Origin: an uncultured Gammaproteobacteria bacterium
Lineage (GTDB): Bacteria; Pseudomonadota; Gammaproteobacteria; Arenicellales; JAANXG01
Assembly (NCBI GenBank): GCA_945787105.1
Contig: CALZGZ010000225.1
Coordinates: 1-51,350 of the forward strand
Direction: 5' to 3'
Length of the DNA stretch: 51,350 nucleotides
In this document: positions 34,115 to 43,200 of the stretch, in pieces
Numbering within the stretch: position 1 is the stretch's first letter
Layout of the letters: each line of letters starts with the position of its first letter
Notes under the pieces: generated by a model
What the model was told of the DNA's origin: nothing
The model's input: only the letters and a program-made list of their open reading frames with translations
The model's database searches: none
Position numbers and translations under genes: made by a program

Positions 34115-36247
34115 ATGTCTAATTCGAAAGCGGACAAGCAGGTATTCGGTCACGTACCGCGAAACCCCGGCGGTCATTTTGTAGTCTGTATTTATGCCGC
34201 CGTTTACCGGCTGTTGTACCAGGTATACAGACTGGGAGATGTGGGTGGCCTGACCCTGGAAGAAAGCCTGGAGCGCTACCCGTTTCTTGCCGATTATTTC
34301 AATGAGATGCGCAGCCACATGCCTGAGGAAATATCCTGGGAAGAGGGTGCGCGCTGGTGGCGAGAGCAATTGGAAAGCTGGGAATCGGAGTGCGAGCAGC
34401 ATCTGCCCCTGCGCGATCTGGCGGTGCAGGCCCGGCTCGGTTACGCCAGTCGTATGGCATTTATGCTGGTTGGCCTGGTGGAAGAGGACTCCCGCTTCGG
34501 TACCTTGTTCGCCGAATTGCAGTCGCCGTTGACGCAACGCCGGCCGACACTGGAACTGGTCGGACAAATGATGATGGATGAGGTGTTCGTCGGTGAGACG
34601 GATCCCTGGACGATTTGCCGGCCTTTGCTGGACATCGGCGTGCTGGAAGCACAGAACACCAATGTTGCCCGGTCCGAGTGGGCTCTTCGTGTGCCGCCGT
34701 TGCTGTGGGACGCTGCCCGGGGCCAGGTATACGCGGAAGATAAACATCATTTCGAATATGTACCGGCGGCCGCGACGCTAAGCTTCGATCGACTGGTTGT
34801 TGAAGATTCGACCCGACAAAAACTGAAAAAGATCCCGGAGCTGCTGCAAACGGGGATTGCCCGACTCGTTGTGGTGCGCGCCATCCAGGGCGCCAATAGC
34901 AAGGATCTGCTGTCAGTGCTGGCGAGTCAATTGCAGTGCGGAATCGTTTATATCGACCCGGAAGCGATGGACGATGAATTTACGCCTACCATTGGACCGC
35001 TATGCGTCATGGCCAGGGCCATGCCGGTATTCACTTATGACCTGGGGCCGGGAGAAACGGTGAATCTACCCAGGCTGCCTGGTTACAGCGGCCCTATCGG
35101 CTGCCTCATGGGCCTCGAAGGTGGATTGCATAACGAAGCCGATGATAAAGCCATCACGTTATCGATGTCGTCACCGGGGATCGAATTGCGCAAACAGCAC
35201 TGGCGCGAGGCTTTCAATGGACAGGACGTGGAATCGATAGACAAGATTGCCGAAAGTTTTCGGCTCCCTGGCGCATACATTCAACAGACCGCTCGTATGG
35301 CGATCGCTCACGGCGGCCTCAACGGCCATGCCGCGATAACTCTGGAAGACGTCGCCGAAGCCAGTCGCACGCTTAATCGACAGCTACTCGATAGTCTCGC
35401 CAGCCATCTGCCGGCCAGCGGTAACTGGCAAAACATCATTGCCGGCGAAAGCACTTTGCAACGCCTCGAGGAATTGTACCGGCGCTGCCGCAACCGCGAG
35501 CGATTGGTCGGGTTTCTGGGGCCGGGTTTTGGAGAAAATTGCAATTGCGGTGTGCGAGCGTTGATGACTGGTGCTAGCGGCACGGGTAAAACCCTGGCGG
35601 CAAAGATTATCGCCGCGGAACTGGGCATGGATCTCTACCGCGTCGATCTTGCCGCCATTGTAAACAAATACATCGGTGAGACCGAAAAGAACCTGCACCG
35701 TATATTGTCCCGTGCCGAAGCACTGGATGTTGTCTTGCTTCTGGACGAGGGAGATGCGTTGCTGGGCAGTCGTACAGACGTCAAATCCGCTAACGATCGA
35801 TACGCCAATCTGGAAACCAATTACCTGTTGCAACGCCTGGAGAATTACCAGGGCATTGTATTGATTACCACCAATCTTGTACAAAACATCGATCGCGCTT
35901 TTCAGCGACGCATGGATGTGGTGATTCCTTTCTTTTCGCCGCAGCTCGATGAGCGTCTGAAAATATTGCAATTACACTTGCCCGAAGATCACGCGATCGA
36001 ATTGCGATTGCTGGAAGTGACGGCTGCCCACTGCAAGTTGAACGGTGGCCAATTGCGCAATGCAGCCATGCATGCGACGCTGAATGCACTGGATAGTGAT
36101 CAACCCGTCTTGTGGGCGAGCCTTGAAGAAGGCCTGCGCAGTGAGTATCGCAAGGCAGGCAGTACCTTTCCGCTGGATAGTGTACTCAACCGGCAGCTGC
36201 GTGATGTCGACATGGATCGATTTGTGGGTGCCCTCGGCGGTAGCTGA
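34115..36247 (+). CDS. AAA+ ATPase, Pvc15-like
   Basis: A 710-aa protein with an N-terminal helical region (about 1-200), a middle domain, and a C-terminal AAA+ core. Walker A is TGASGTGKT (K492), Walker B is VVLLLDEGDALLG (D544, E545), followed by sensor-1-like VLITTNL and Arg-finger-type FQRRMDVVIPFFSP. This is the Pvc15/Afp15 architecture, distinct from ClpV of type VI secretion. Pvc15 is required for cargo loading in PVC-type systems, fitting its position directly before two cargo genes. It lies 14 bases after the preceding gene and 5 before the first effector. Confidence 0.93.
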   Translation: MSNSKADKQVFGHVPRNPGGHFVVCIYAAVYRLLYQVYRLGDVGGLTLEESLERYPFLADYFNEMRSHMPEEISWEEGARWWREQLESWESECEQHLPLRDLAVQARLGYASRMAFMLVGLVEEDSRFGTLFAELQSPLTQRRPTLELVGQMMMDEVFVGETDPWTICRPLLDIGVLEAQNTNVARSEWALRVPPLLWDAARGQVYAEDKHHFEYVPAAATLSFDRLVVEDSTRQKLKKIPELLQTGIARLVVVRAIQGANSKDLLSVLASQLQCGIVYIDPEAMDDEFTPTIGPLCVMARAMPVFTYDLGPGETVNLPRLPGYSGPIGCLMGLEGGLHNEADDKAITLSMSSPGIELRKQHWREAFNGQDVESIDKIAESFRLPGAYIQQTARMAIAHGGLNGHAAITLEDVAEASRTLNRQLLDSLASHLPASGNWQNIIAGESTLQRLEELYRRCRNRERLVGFLGPGFGENCNCGVRALMTGASGTGKTLAAKIIAAELGMDLYRVDLAAIVNKYIGETEKNLHRILSRAEALDVVLLLDEGDALLGSRTDVKSANDRYANLETNYLLQRLENYQGIVLITTNLVQNIDRAFQRRMDVVIPFFSPQLDERLKILQLHLPEDHAIELRLLEVTAAHCKLNGGQLRNAAMHATLNALDSDQPVLWASLEEGLRSEYRKAGSTFPLDSVLNRQLRDVDMDRFVGALGGS

Positions 36248-36252
36248 GCGTC

Positions 36253-39200
36253 ATGGCAGAGCTGCAATTTAAACGTAAGCGTAAACCGGACAAGCAACGG
36301 CGCTCGCGGACGATTGCGGCCATAACCCCGTCCGCCGTCACCAGCTTAAATAGTAGTACCACTCAACAGAACCTTGCCACGTCATACCGAAGCGGGCCTT
36401 ATTACAATCTTGGCGCACGCGCGATGACCTCGGGCAATCTTGCGCTGGCGCAGGACACCGAGCTGCAGTATGAGGAACTAAGCGAGCCGGCCGAAGCGCT
36501 GGAGTACCGTCTGCAAAACAGCGCCGAGGGCGACAGGCTGCGGGGTGGGCAACGCGATGAACTGGAACGTCGTTTCGGGCGTCCTCTCGGTCACATCCAG
36601 CTGCACCAGGGGCCGATCGCCAACAAACTGACCAGCGAGCTCGGCACTCGTGCGTTTGCCTGGCGCCAGCACATTTGGCTGGGTGAAGGTGAAGACAGCA
36701 AGGACACGCGGTTGCTGGCGCACGAAATCACCCATGTGGTGCAGCAGGGATACGCACCGCAAGCACCCGATCGCTTACCGATAGGTTTTTCCGCACCCGC
36801 CAACGATCCTTTCAACACAAGCCCCATGAACCGGGCTCCCGATCCACCAATTGCCGACTCCGGTGTAGCAGAGTCCGGCGCGACGCAAGCGGTGCATCCA
36901 GCGGTCGCATCAACCCCAGCGGCTCCGGTAGCGGCGGTACAGGGTTTTGATCTGCTGGATGCCGCGGCCGACATCGGTGGCGCGATTTACGATACGGCGG
37001 GCGATGCCGTCGAATTCGTCGGAGAGGTCGCTGAAGACATCGCCGACTGGGGCATTGACAGAGTCAAGGGTCTGCTGCGGGAAGTAATACCGGATTTTCT
37101 GCGTTTTTTTGAAAACGGCGGCATTACCGGCTTCATCAACGATATCGTCACGCGGGGGCTTGAGTCTCTGTTTACCGGCGTGCTGCGCACAATCAAGGAT
37201 GTTATCAACGTTGACGGCTTCGGCGCCGGCTTTACCGAGGCCGTGGCCTGGTTCGAAGCCATCGGCAGCGAAATGTCCGCCAATACCTGTGACGCGGTTC
37301 TGGGTCTCGCGAGCAATATCAGAGAGTTTTTCTCCGAAACATTCGGGCCGATCGTCAATGACATCAGCAATATCGCCTGTACAGTAAAGGGCTTCATCAG
37401 CGGCGCCGTGGACTCGCTGGTGATGCCGATCTGGGATTTCCTCAGGGAGATCGGCGGCGAGGTCTGGCAGGCCTTGCAGGCTGTGATCAGTGATATTGGC
37501 GACTTGATCGGCGACGCCAAGGAACTGCTCGGCCGGGCCTGGGATACGGCCAAAAGCTGGTTTGGTATCGAGGCCGAAGAGGGTGAAAGCGAGGGCGGCG
37601 GTATCTGGAACTGGGTCAAGGGCATAGCCGAGGATATCGGCCGCGGCATTTCGGACCTGGTGCAGCCGATTCTGGGCCCGATGCGCGATGTCGCCGGCGT
37701 GCTGTTGCTATTCGTGCCCGGTGGCCAGATTGTGGCGGTGATGCTGTTATGGCCGCGCCTGCGGCAGGCTTTCGACTGGATAAGCGGAGTCTGGGAAGAT
37801 CTCAACCTGATTGCTCGAATGCGCGAGTTCCTGGTGAATACCGTTTTTCCGTTCATGGAGGAAGTCGCGCTCGGCATGGCGCAGTCGATGCTCATCTTCG
37901 CGGAATTGCTGGTCAATGGCATGAGTAGCTTTGTCGGTTTCGTGCAGCGTATCGTCTCCGGCATCCCCGATATTTTAATGCCGTTCCGGCCGATAGTTAA
38001 TTTTTTCCTCGGTCTGGGACAAAAGATGCTGGGTTTCGCCCGTACCGGTATTCGCTATGTTTCGCGCCACCTGCGATCGATACTGCGCAGGTTGCTCGAG
38101 TTGCTGCAAATCCTGGGCCGCGTTCTGATGCGCTTGATTTCGATTGTTGTCAATCCCTTCGGCCTGGTGGGTTTCCTGGTAGGCACATTGTGGCAATTAC
38201 TGCCGGATTGCCTGAAAGCCCCGCTGATTAATTTCATTCTCGATATCATGATCGGTTTCGTGCGTCTGTTCCCGAACTCGGTCATGCTCGGGGTGTTGTG
38301 GCCGCTAGTGCAGAATGCGATCCTCGGTTTTCTGGAAACCGTGCGCGCACTGGAACTGAAACCCAAGGTCAGCCTTTCCAACAAGGTAGCCAATATTATC
38401 GCCGGTGGCAGCATCACGTTTATTATCGGGTATTTTCGCGGCATCATCGTCGGGTTGTGGAACACCATAGCCGGGCCGTTCCAGGCGATTGCCGCGGTAT
38501 TCGAATTGCCCGGCCAGATCCGGGAATTTCTCGGCAACCTCGGCATCAGTTTTTGCGAATTGATCAACCAGATTCGCTGCTTTGCCGGGCAGCTGGTCGG
38601 CCAGGTGTTCGGCAGCGTCGACAGTGTGATCGACGCAATCCGCGAATTTCTTTCCGACCCCGCGCGTATCCTGTCGTTGATCCAATGTGCGTTTCAGGCG
38701 CTGTCATCCGGTGCCAGTAAACTGGGGTCGCAGCTGGCCAAGCACATGATCAAGGTGTTTCAAGGCCCGGATGAGGAAATCGGCAACCAGCTCGGCCAGG
38801 TCACGGCCCAGGTGTTGATCCAGGTAGGCCTCGCCATTTTCACCGCCGGTGCCGGTAATGCCGTAGTTACTGGCACCGGCATTATTTCCAGAATCGCGAA
38901 TGTCCTGCGCACCGTGGGTCGGGCGATTCGGGGCATGATGCGCATGCTGCGCGGCTTGCTGGGACGACTTGTCCGCTTCCTGCGGGGAATCGCTTCTCGT
39001 TTCGGGCAGTCGGTGGCGCGCGGTGGTCGCAGCGTACTCGGCCGGCTGGGTGGATTCTTCCGACGCTTCACCCGCTGGTTGGCGCGAATCGGGCGACGCA
39101 TGTTCCGTGGGATACGACGCCGTTTCCGGTTATCTGCTGGGCAACGCATGCGCTGGAGGCTGTTCAATCAGGCGGTTAGCAACATGTTCAGAAGCCACCC

Positions 39201-40266
39201 AAGGGGTGTGCGCAAAGCAACATTGCGCAGAGAATATGCTGCGGTAAGGGCCCGATTTAGGGATGTCGCGAAATGGCCCGCCTTTATAACCAAACAGGGA
39301 CCCTCTTTCCGAGTATGGGCGAGAAGAGTTAAAAGCTTCAGGCCGCGACGAGCCGGCAGTCTGGTTAAGCGCGACGTCTTGATGGATGCGCGCTCGCGCG
39401 AAATCGCGGGTGCGCGGGCAGTCAGGCGGGAAGTACGGCAATTGAAACGCCGCGAGACCTATATCAGTACTCGCGAAGTCACTTCCGCGATCAACCCGAT
39501 CGATCGCGAATACGAACTGGAAACGCTGCGCACGAGACCGGTTAATGCCGAGCAGAGCTTCGACGTGACCATTCAGGCAACCAGGGACGAAACAATTCCG
39601 CAAAAATGGCCCCGTCGAAACGAAATTGTCAGACACACCGCCGGGCGCTCTGCCATTGCAGTAATTATGGAGGCTAAACGCATGACCTCGGCCTCGCCGT
39701 ATTCTGACAATGTCTACAATATCAAACAACATCGTCGCGGCAATGTGCGAAGCACAACCGGAAATTCGCTGTACATCAGGGGGCATATCATTCATGGATC
39801 GTTTGCTCACGGTGGTGCTAGCAACCTTACGCCTCTTACCCGAATTGCCAACAGCCGTATGCGAAGGACCGGTGAGCGAGCCGCTCTTTCCTCTATCAGG
39901 GAGCAGCGTCGTGATCGTCGAAGTCGCAACAAGGAACGAAAAGCTCGCGCGGTGCCCATTCGGTACGAAGTAACAACCAATAATCCCGGGAGCGGTACTC
40001 CTCCCAAGCGATTTATCGCGGGAAGCTGGCGCGGCTGTGGCTACGCAAGCGAAACTTCCCTGGTTTCCAAGGTCGTCATGAAGGTCTACAAGGCTAGATA
40101 TACAAATGACAGCTGGGACAACCGGGGTCAGCAAATTGGTGAAACTCATAACGTGGAGAATGTGCCTTATACCGGACACCACACCATGCACCAGGGACCA
40201 AAAGGACGAGGTTACCCGATTGGCTGGAAGGAGGCGGGCGGAAGCCCGAAAGACTGTGATGAGTAA
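36253..40266 (+). CDS. DUF4157 eCIS cargo 1: helical membrane-active body and His-Me-finger-like nuclease
   Basis: A 1337-aa protein. Residues about 88-165 are a DUF4157 domain ending with the HExxH-type motif HEITH (157-161) followed by VVQQG; DUF4157 proteins are recognised eCIS cargo. Residues about 230-870 are unusually rich in amphipathic and hydrophobic helices (for example LLLFVPGGQIVAVMLLWP, SITFIIGYFRGIIVGLW), as in pore- or translocation-type toxins. Residues about 900-985 are Arg-rich. The C-terminus (about 1020-1337) contains RGHIIH (RGH at 1176-1178), NLTPLT with N1191, and ANS with N1200, the spacing of His-Me-finger DNA/RNA non-specific nucleases. Five bases separate it from the ATPase stop. 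Target access and activity are predictions. Confidence 0.8.
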   Translation: MAELQFKRKRKPDKQRRSRTIAAITPSAVTSLNSSTTQQNLATSYRSGPYYNLGARAMTSGNLALAQDTELQYEELSEPAEALEYRLQNSAEGDRLRGGQRDELERRFGRPLGHIQLHQGPIANKLTSELGTRAFAWRQHIWLGEGEDSKDTRLLAHEITHVVQQGYAPQAPDRLPIGFSAPANDPFNTSPMNRAPDPPIADSGVAESGATQAVHPAVASTPAAPVAAVQGFDLLDAAADIGGAIYDTAGDAVEFVGEVAEDIADWGIDRVKGLLREVIPDFLRFFENGGITGFINDIVTRGLESLFTGVLRTIKDVINVDGFGAGFTEAVAWFEAIGSEMSANTCDAVLGLASNIREFFSETFGPIVNDISNIACTVKGFISGAVDSLVMPIWDFLREIGGEVWQALQAVISDIGDLIGDAKELLGRAWDTAKSWFGIEAEEGESEGGGIWNWVKGIAEDIGRGISDLVQPILGPMRDVAGVLLLFVPGGQIVAVMLLWPRLRQAFDWISGVWEDLNLIARMREFLVNTVFPFMEEVALGMAQSMLIFAELLVNGMSSFVGFVQRIVSGIPDILMPFRPIVNFFLGLGQKMLGFARTGIRYVSRHLRSILRRLLELLQILGRVLMRLISIVVNPFGLVGFLVGTLWQLLPDCLKAPLINFILDIMIGFVRLFPNSVMLGVLWPLVQNAILGFLETVRALELKPKVSLSNKVANIIAGGSITFIIGYFRGIIVGLWNTIAGPFQAIAAVFELPGQIREFLGNLGISFCELINQIRCFAGQLVGQVFGSVDSVIDAIREFLSDPARILSLIQCAFQALSSGASKLGSQLAKHMIKVFQGPDEEIGNQLGQVTAQVLIQVGLAIFTAGAGNAVVTGTGIISRIANVLRTVGRAIRGMMRMLRGLLGRLVRFLRGIASRFGQSVARGGRSVLGRLGGFFRRFTRWLARIGRRMFRGIRRRFRLSAGQRMRWRLFNQAVSNMFRSHPRGVRKATLRREYAAVRARFRDVAKWPAFITKQGPSFRVWARRVKSFRPRRAGSLVKRDVLMDARSREIAGARAVRREVRQLKRRETYISTREVTSAINPIDREYELETLRTRPVNAEQSFDVTIQATRDETIPQKWPRRNEIVRHTAGRSAIAVIMEAKRMTSASPYSDNVYNIKQHRRGNVRSTTGNSLYIRGHIIHGSFAHGGASNLTPLTRIANSRMRRTGERAALSSIREQRRDRRSRNKERKARAVPIRYEVTTNNPGSGTPPKRFIAGSWRGCGYASETSLVSKVVMKVYKARYTNDSWDNRGQQIGETHNVENVPYTGHHTMHQGPKGRGYPIGWKEAGGSPKDCDE

Positions 40267-40271
40267 TTTGC

Positions 40272-43200
40272 ATGCACGCACTTAAACCCATAGATAAGAA
40301 AAAGAAGAAACCGGAGTCTTCCGGCAAAGTCTCTGCAGGCCATTACACGACCGGCAAAAAAAGTGCGGCGATCGGTGCCTCGGCTTTAAATAGAAAGACC
40401 GTTACCCTGGGCGCGGCTGTCCAGACCAAAGTCACCGTGGGCAAGGCGGGGGACCAGTACGAACGCGAAGCGGATTCGGTTGCCGACAAAGTGAGTAGCG
40501 GACAGAGCGCCGGGACAGTATCGCGCATACCGGCCGGAGGGCTTGGCGCTCAAAGAGCGGATGAAGAGCCTGCGCAAGCGAAGTTTGTTCAAAAGGAAAG
40601 CGAGGAAGGAGAAGAAAGCTCTTCACAGATGAGCGAGGACCTTCAGGAAAAATGTGACGGCTGTGAGGGCGAGGATACGGCTCAAGCGAAATCCGAACCG
40701 GGTGAATCCGAAGCAAAAAATGACATCGCAACTGAAGCCGATGAAGCCGTTCCGGCAAAGGGTGATAACCGCGCGAATGAGGTTAGTGTTCAAACGAAAA
40801 CCGACCAAACTGAGCAAACTGAGTCCAAAACTGAAAATGGACCCGCGGCTCAGGCCGACGAAGAGGTACAGGAAAAATGCGCCAGTTGCGAGACGGAGGA
40901 ACAAGACCAGTTAAAGCAACGGAGTGAAGAGGGTGATCAAGAGTCCGATTCCGTGCAGGCTAAGAGTGAACAACCTGATTCCGTAGTTCCTGACAATGCT
41001 CAAACAGACGTTGTGCAGCGTGACGCGGAAGATATGAATCAGGAAGAAGAGTCTGGAGATGATCGAGAGGAAGCCATAGCGACGGAAGATGATCCCGACT
41101 CTCCGGATTGCGACGAAGGACCAACCGATTCCTCTGAGGACGAGTCGGAAGAATCCGGGTCGGAAAGTGGGGAAGATCAAACGGGGGGCGGAACGGAGGC
41201 TGGTGGCGGTACTGGCGCGGAAGACTGTGGCGCCGAGGAATCCGGATCAAGCGACGAAGAACCTGAGGGCGGTCCGAGCACCGACCCCAACGCGGAGCAA
41301 TCCTGCGGTGGCGATGAAGGTGGCGCCGAAGAGCAAGGCGAATCCGAAGGCGAATCGGGTACCGAAGGTGGCGAACAGGGGATACCGGAAATAAACCCCG
41401 ATGCGGGACCGGCATGCTCCGACGAGGTCGCGGAACCGGAGGACACCAGCGGTGAAATTACCCAGGAAGATGTAGCCGCGAGCGAGAGCGGTGGAGGAGG
41501 AAGCGGTGAGGGAAGCAGTGGCGCTGAGGCCGGAGGTGGACAACAGGCAGACTGTCAGCTCGCAGAGGAACAACCGACAGCAGACGCTGGCGCTGAAGAA
41601 TCCGCAGGCACCGCACAATTAATGGACGACGAGCCCGCTAGCGTCCAGGCCGAAAGTGAGGAATCCGAAAGTAGCGCCGACGAAGGCGAGGCCCAGACTT
41701 CTGCCGCTTCGGTGTCGAGCCGTAGCGGCGGTAGCGAGCAAAGCGATTGCTCCGCCGCGGAGAGTGAAGCCACTGCGCAGATGAAGGCTAGTGCCGAGTC
41801 GCGCCAGGCGGATAGAAGCGATATTGCCGCCGCTGCAATTCGCAACCGCGGCGCCGGCGAAGCGCTGCAACCGGTTTTAAAGTCGAAGCTCGAGAACAGC
41901 CTGCAGGCGGACCTCGGGTCGGTGCGCGTTCACTCCGACGGCCAGGCGCAACTGGCGAACAGGGGGCTCAGGGCGAAGGCCTTCACCCACAAAAATCACA
42001 TCTGGCTGGGTGCCGGTCACTCCCAGTCCGACGAGAAATTGATGGCCCACGAAGTTACCCATACGGTGCAACAGGGTGCCGTTCAACAGGCCCCGGAGAT
42101 GGCTGCGGAGCGCTGCGAAAACGACCAGGACCGACAGGACGCGCAAACGGCGCCGGACAGCAACAAACCGGATAGCGCCGAGAAACAGGACCAGGCACCC
42201 GACGCAGAATCGGTGCAGCTCAGCCCGCTATCCGAAGAGCTGGAGCGCATATGGATCGATGAAGGCAAGGGTCCGTTCTTTGCCCGGTTGCGACGCTTGA
42301 ACGTCAGCGATGCCGACGTCAACAGCTTTGTCGGCACTTCGTTGGGAGGTGACGATCTGTGGTTGGCGCGTAATATTCTCGCGTATGGAGCCGAGGCAAA
42401 CTGGCCGATTCACCTGCGCGTCCAGCGGGAAATGAAGAACTGGGCCGACAGCGGCGGCAAGGCCGCGGTGTTCAATATTCTGCGCCGGGCCAATGGCAGC
42501 CAGGCCGATAATCTGCAATTGCAGTTAACGCTGTTCACAGAGTTCGCGACGCGACCCGATGATTTCTGGTTGAGTACCAACCTGCTGGCCTATGGCCGCG
42601 AATCCGAATGGCCGATTCATTTGCGGGTACAACGTGAAATGAAGGGCTGGGCGGACAGCGGCGGTAAGGCCGCGGTATTCAATATTCTGCGCCAGACCGG
42701 TGGCGGCGAAGCAGGCAACATAAGCTTGCGCGATACATTGAACCGTTTGTTTTTGGCACGACCGGACGACCACTGGTTGAGCACCAATTTAATGCTTCAC
42801 GGCAGGGAATCCGAATGGCCGATTCACTTACGGGTCGAACGGGAAATGAAAGGCTGGGCAGACACCGGTGGTAAAGCGGCCGTGTTCGAAATCTTGCGCG
42901 CCGCGAATGGTGCCGAGTCGGTTAACCTGCAGCTAAATTTGACGCTGAACGGCCTGTTTCTCACCCAGCCGAACGATCATTGGTTGAGCTTAACGCTGAT
43001 GATATATGGTCCCGAAGCGTCCTGGCCATTGGAAATAACCCTGGAATGGAAGCTGCGCAGTGGTGATAAACCGGGCTTTTACGCCGAACTCGATATGCTG
43101 GCTGCGTCGCGTGCCGGCGATGCAACGCTGCGAGGCGCCTTCAACAGTTTCGTCGCTAGTGCCTTGATTACATGGGCCGAGGCATTTCGCGCCGCCGCCA

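Noticed and set aside
6826..36247. Type VI secretion system or contractile phage tail
   Set aside because: No membrane complex (TssJLM), no ClpV-type ATPase and no capsid, terminase or lysis genes; Pvc15-type ATPase, DUF4255 and DUF4157 point to eCIS.
36987..37964. Minus-strand frame of 325 codons opposite cargo 1
   Set aside because: Low-complexity Ser/Pro-rich translation, which is the shadow of the helical coding strand.
39130..40281. Long minus-strand frame of 383 codons opposite cargo 1
   Set aside because: Antisense to a well-supported gene with recognisable domains, no ribosome site, and composition mirrors the + strand gene.
42270..43110. Regular repeats considered as a CRISPR array
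   Set aside because: The 207-base period, coding potential and absence of short repeats with unique spacers show protein repeats.
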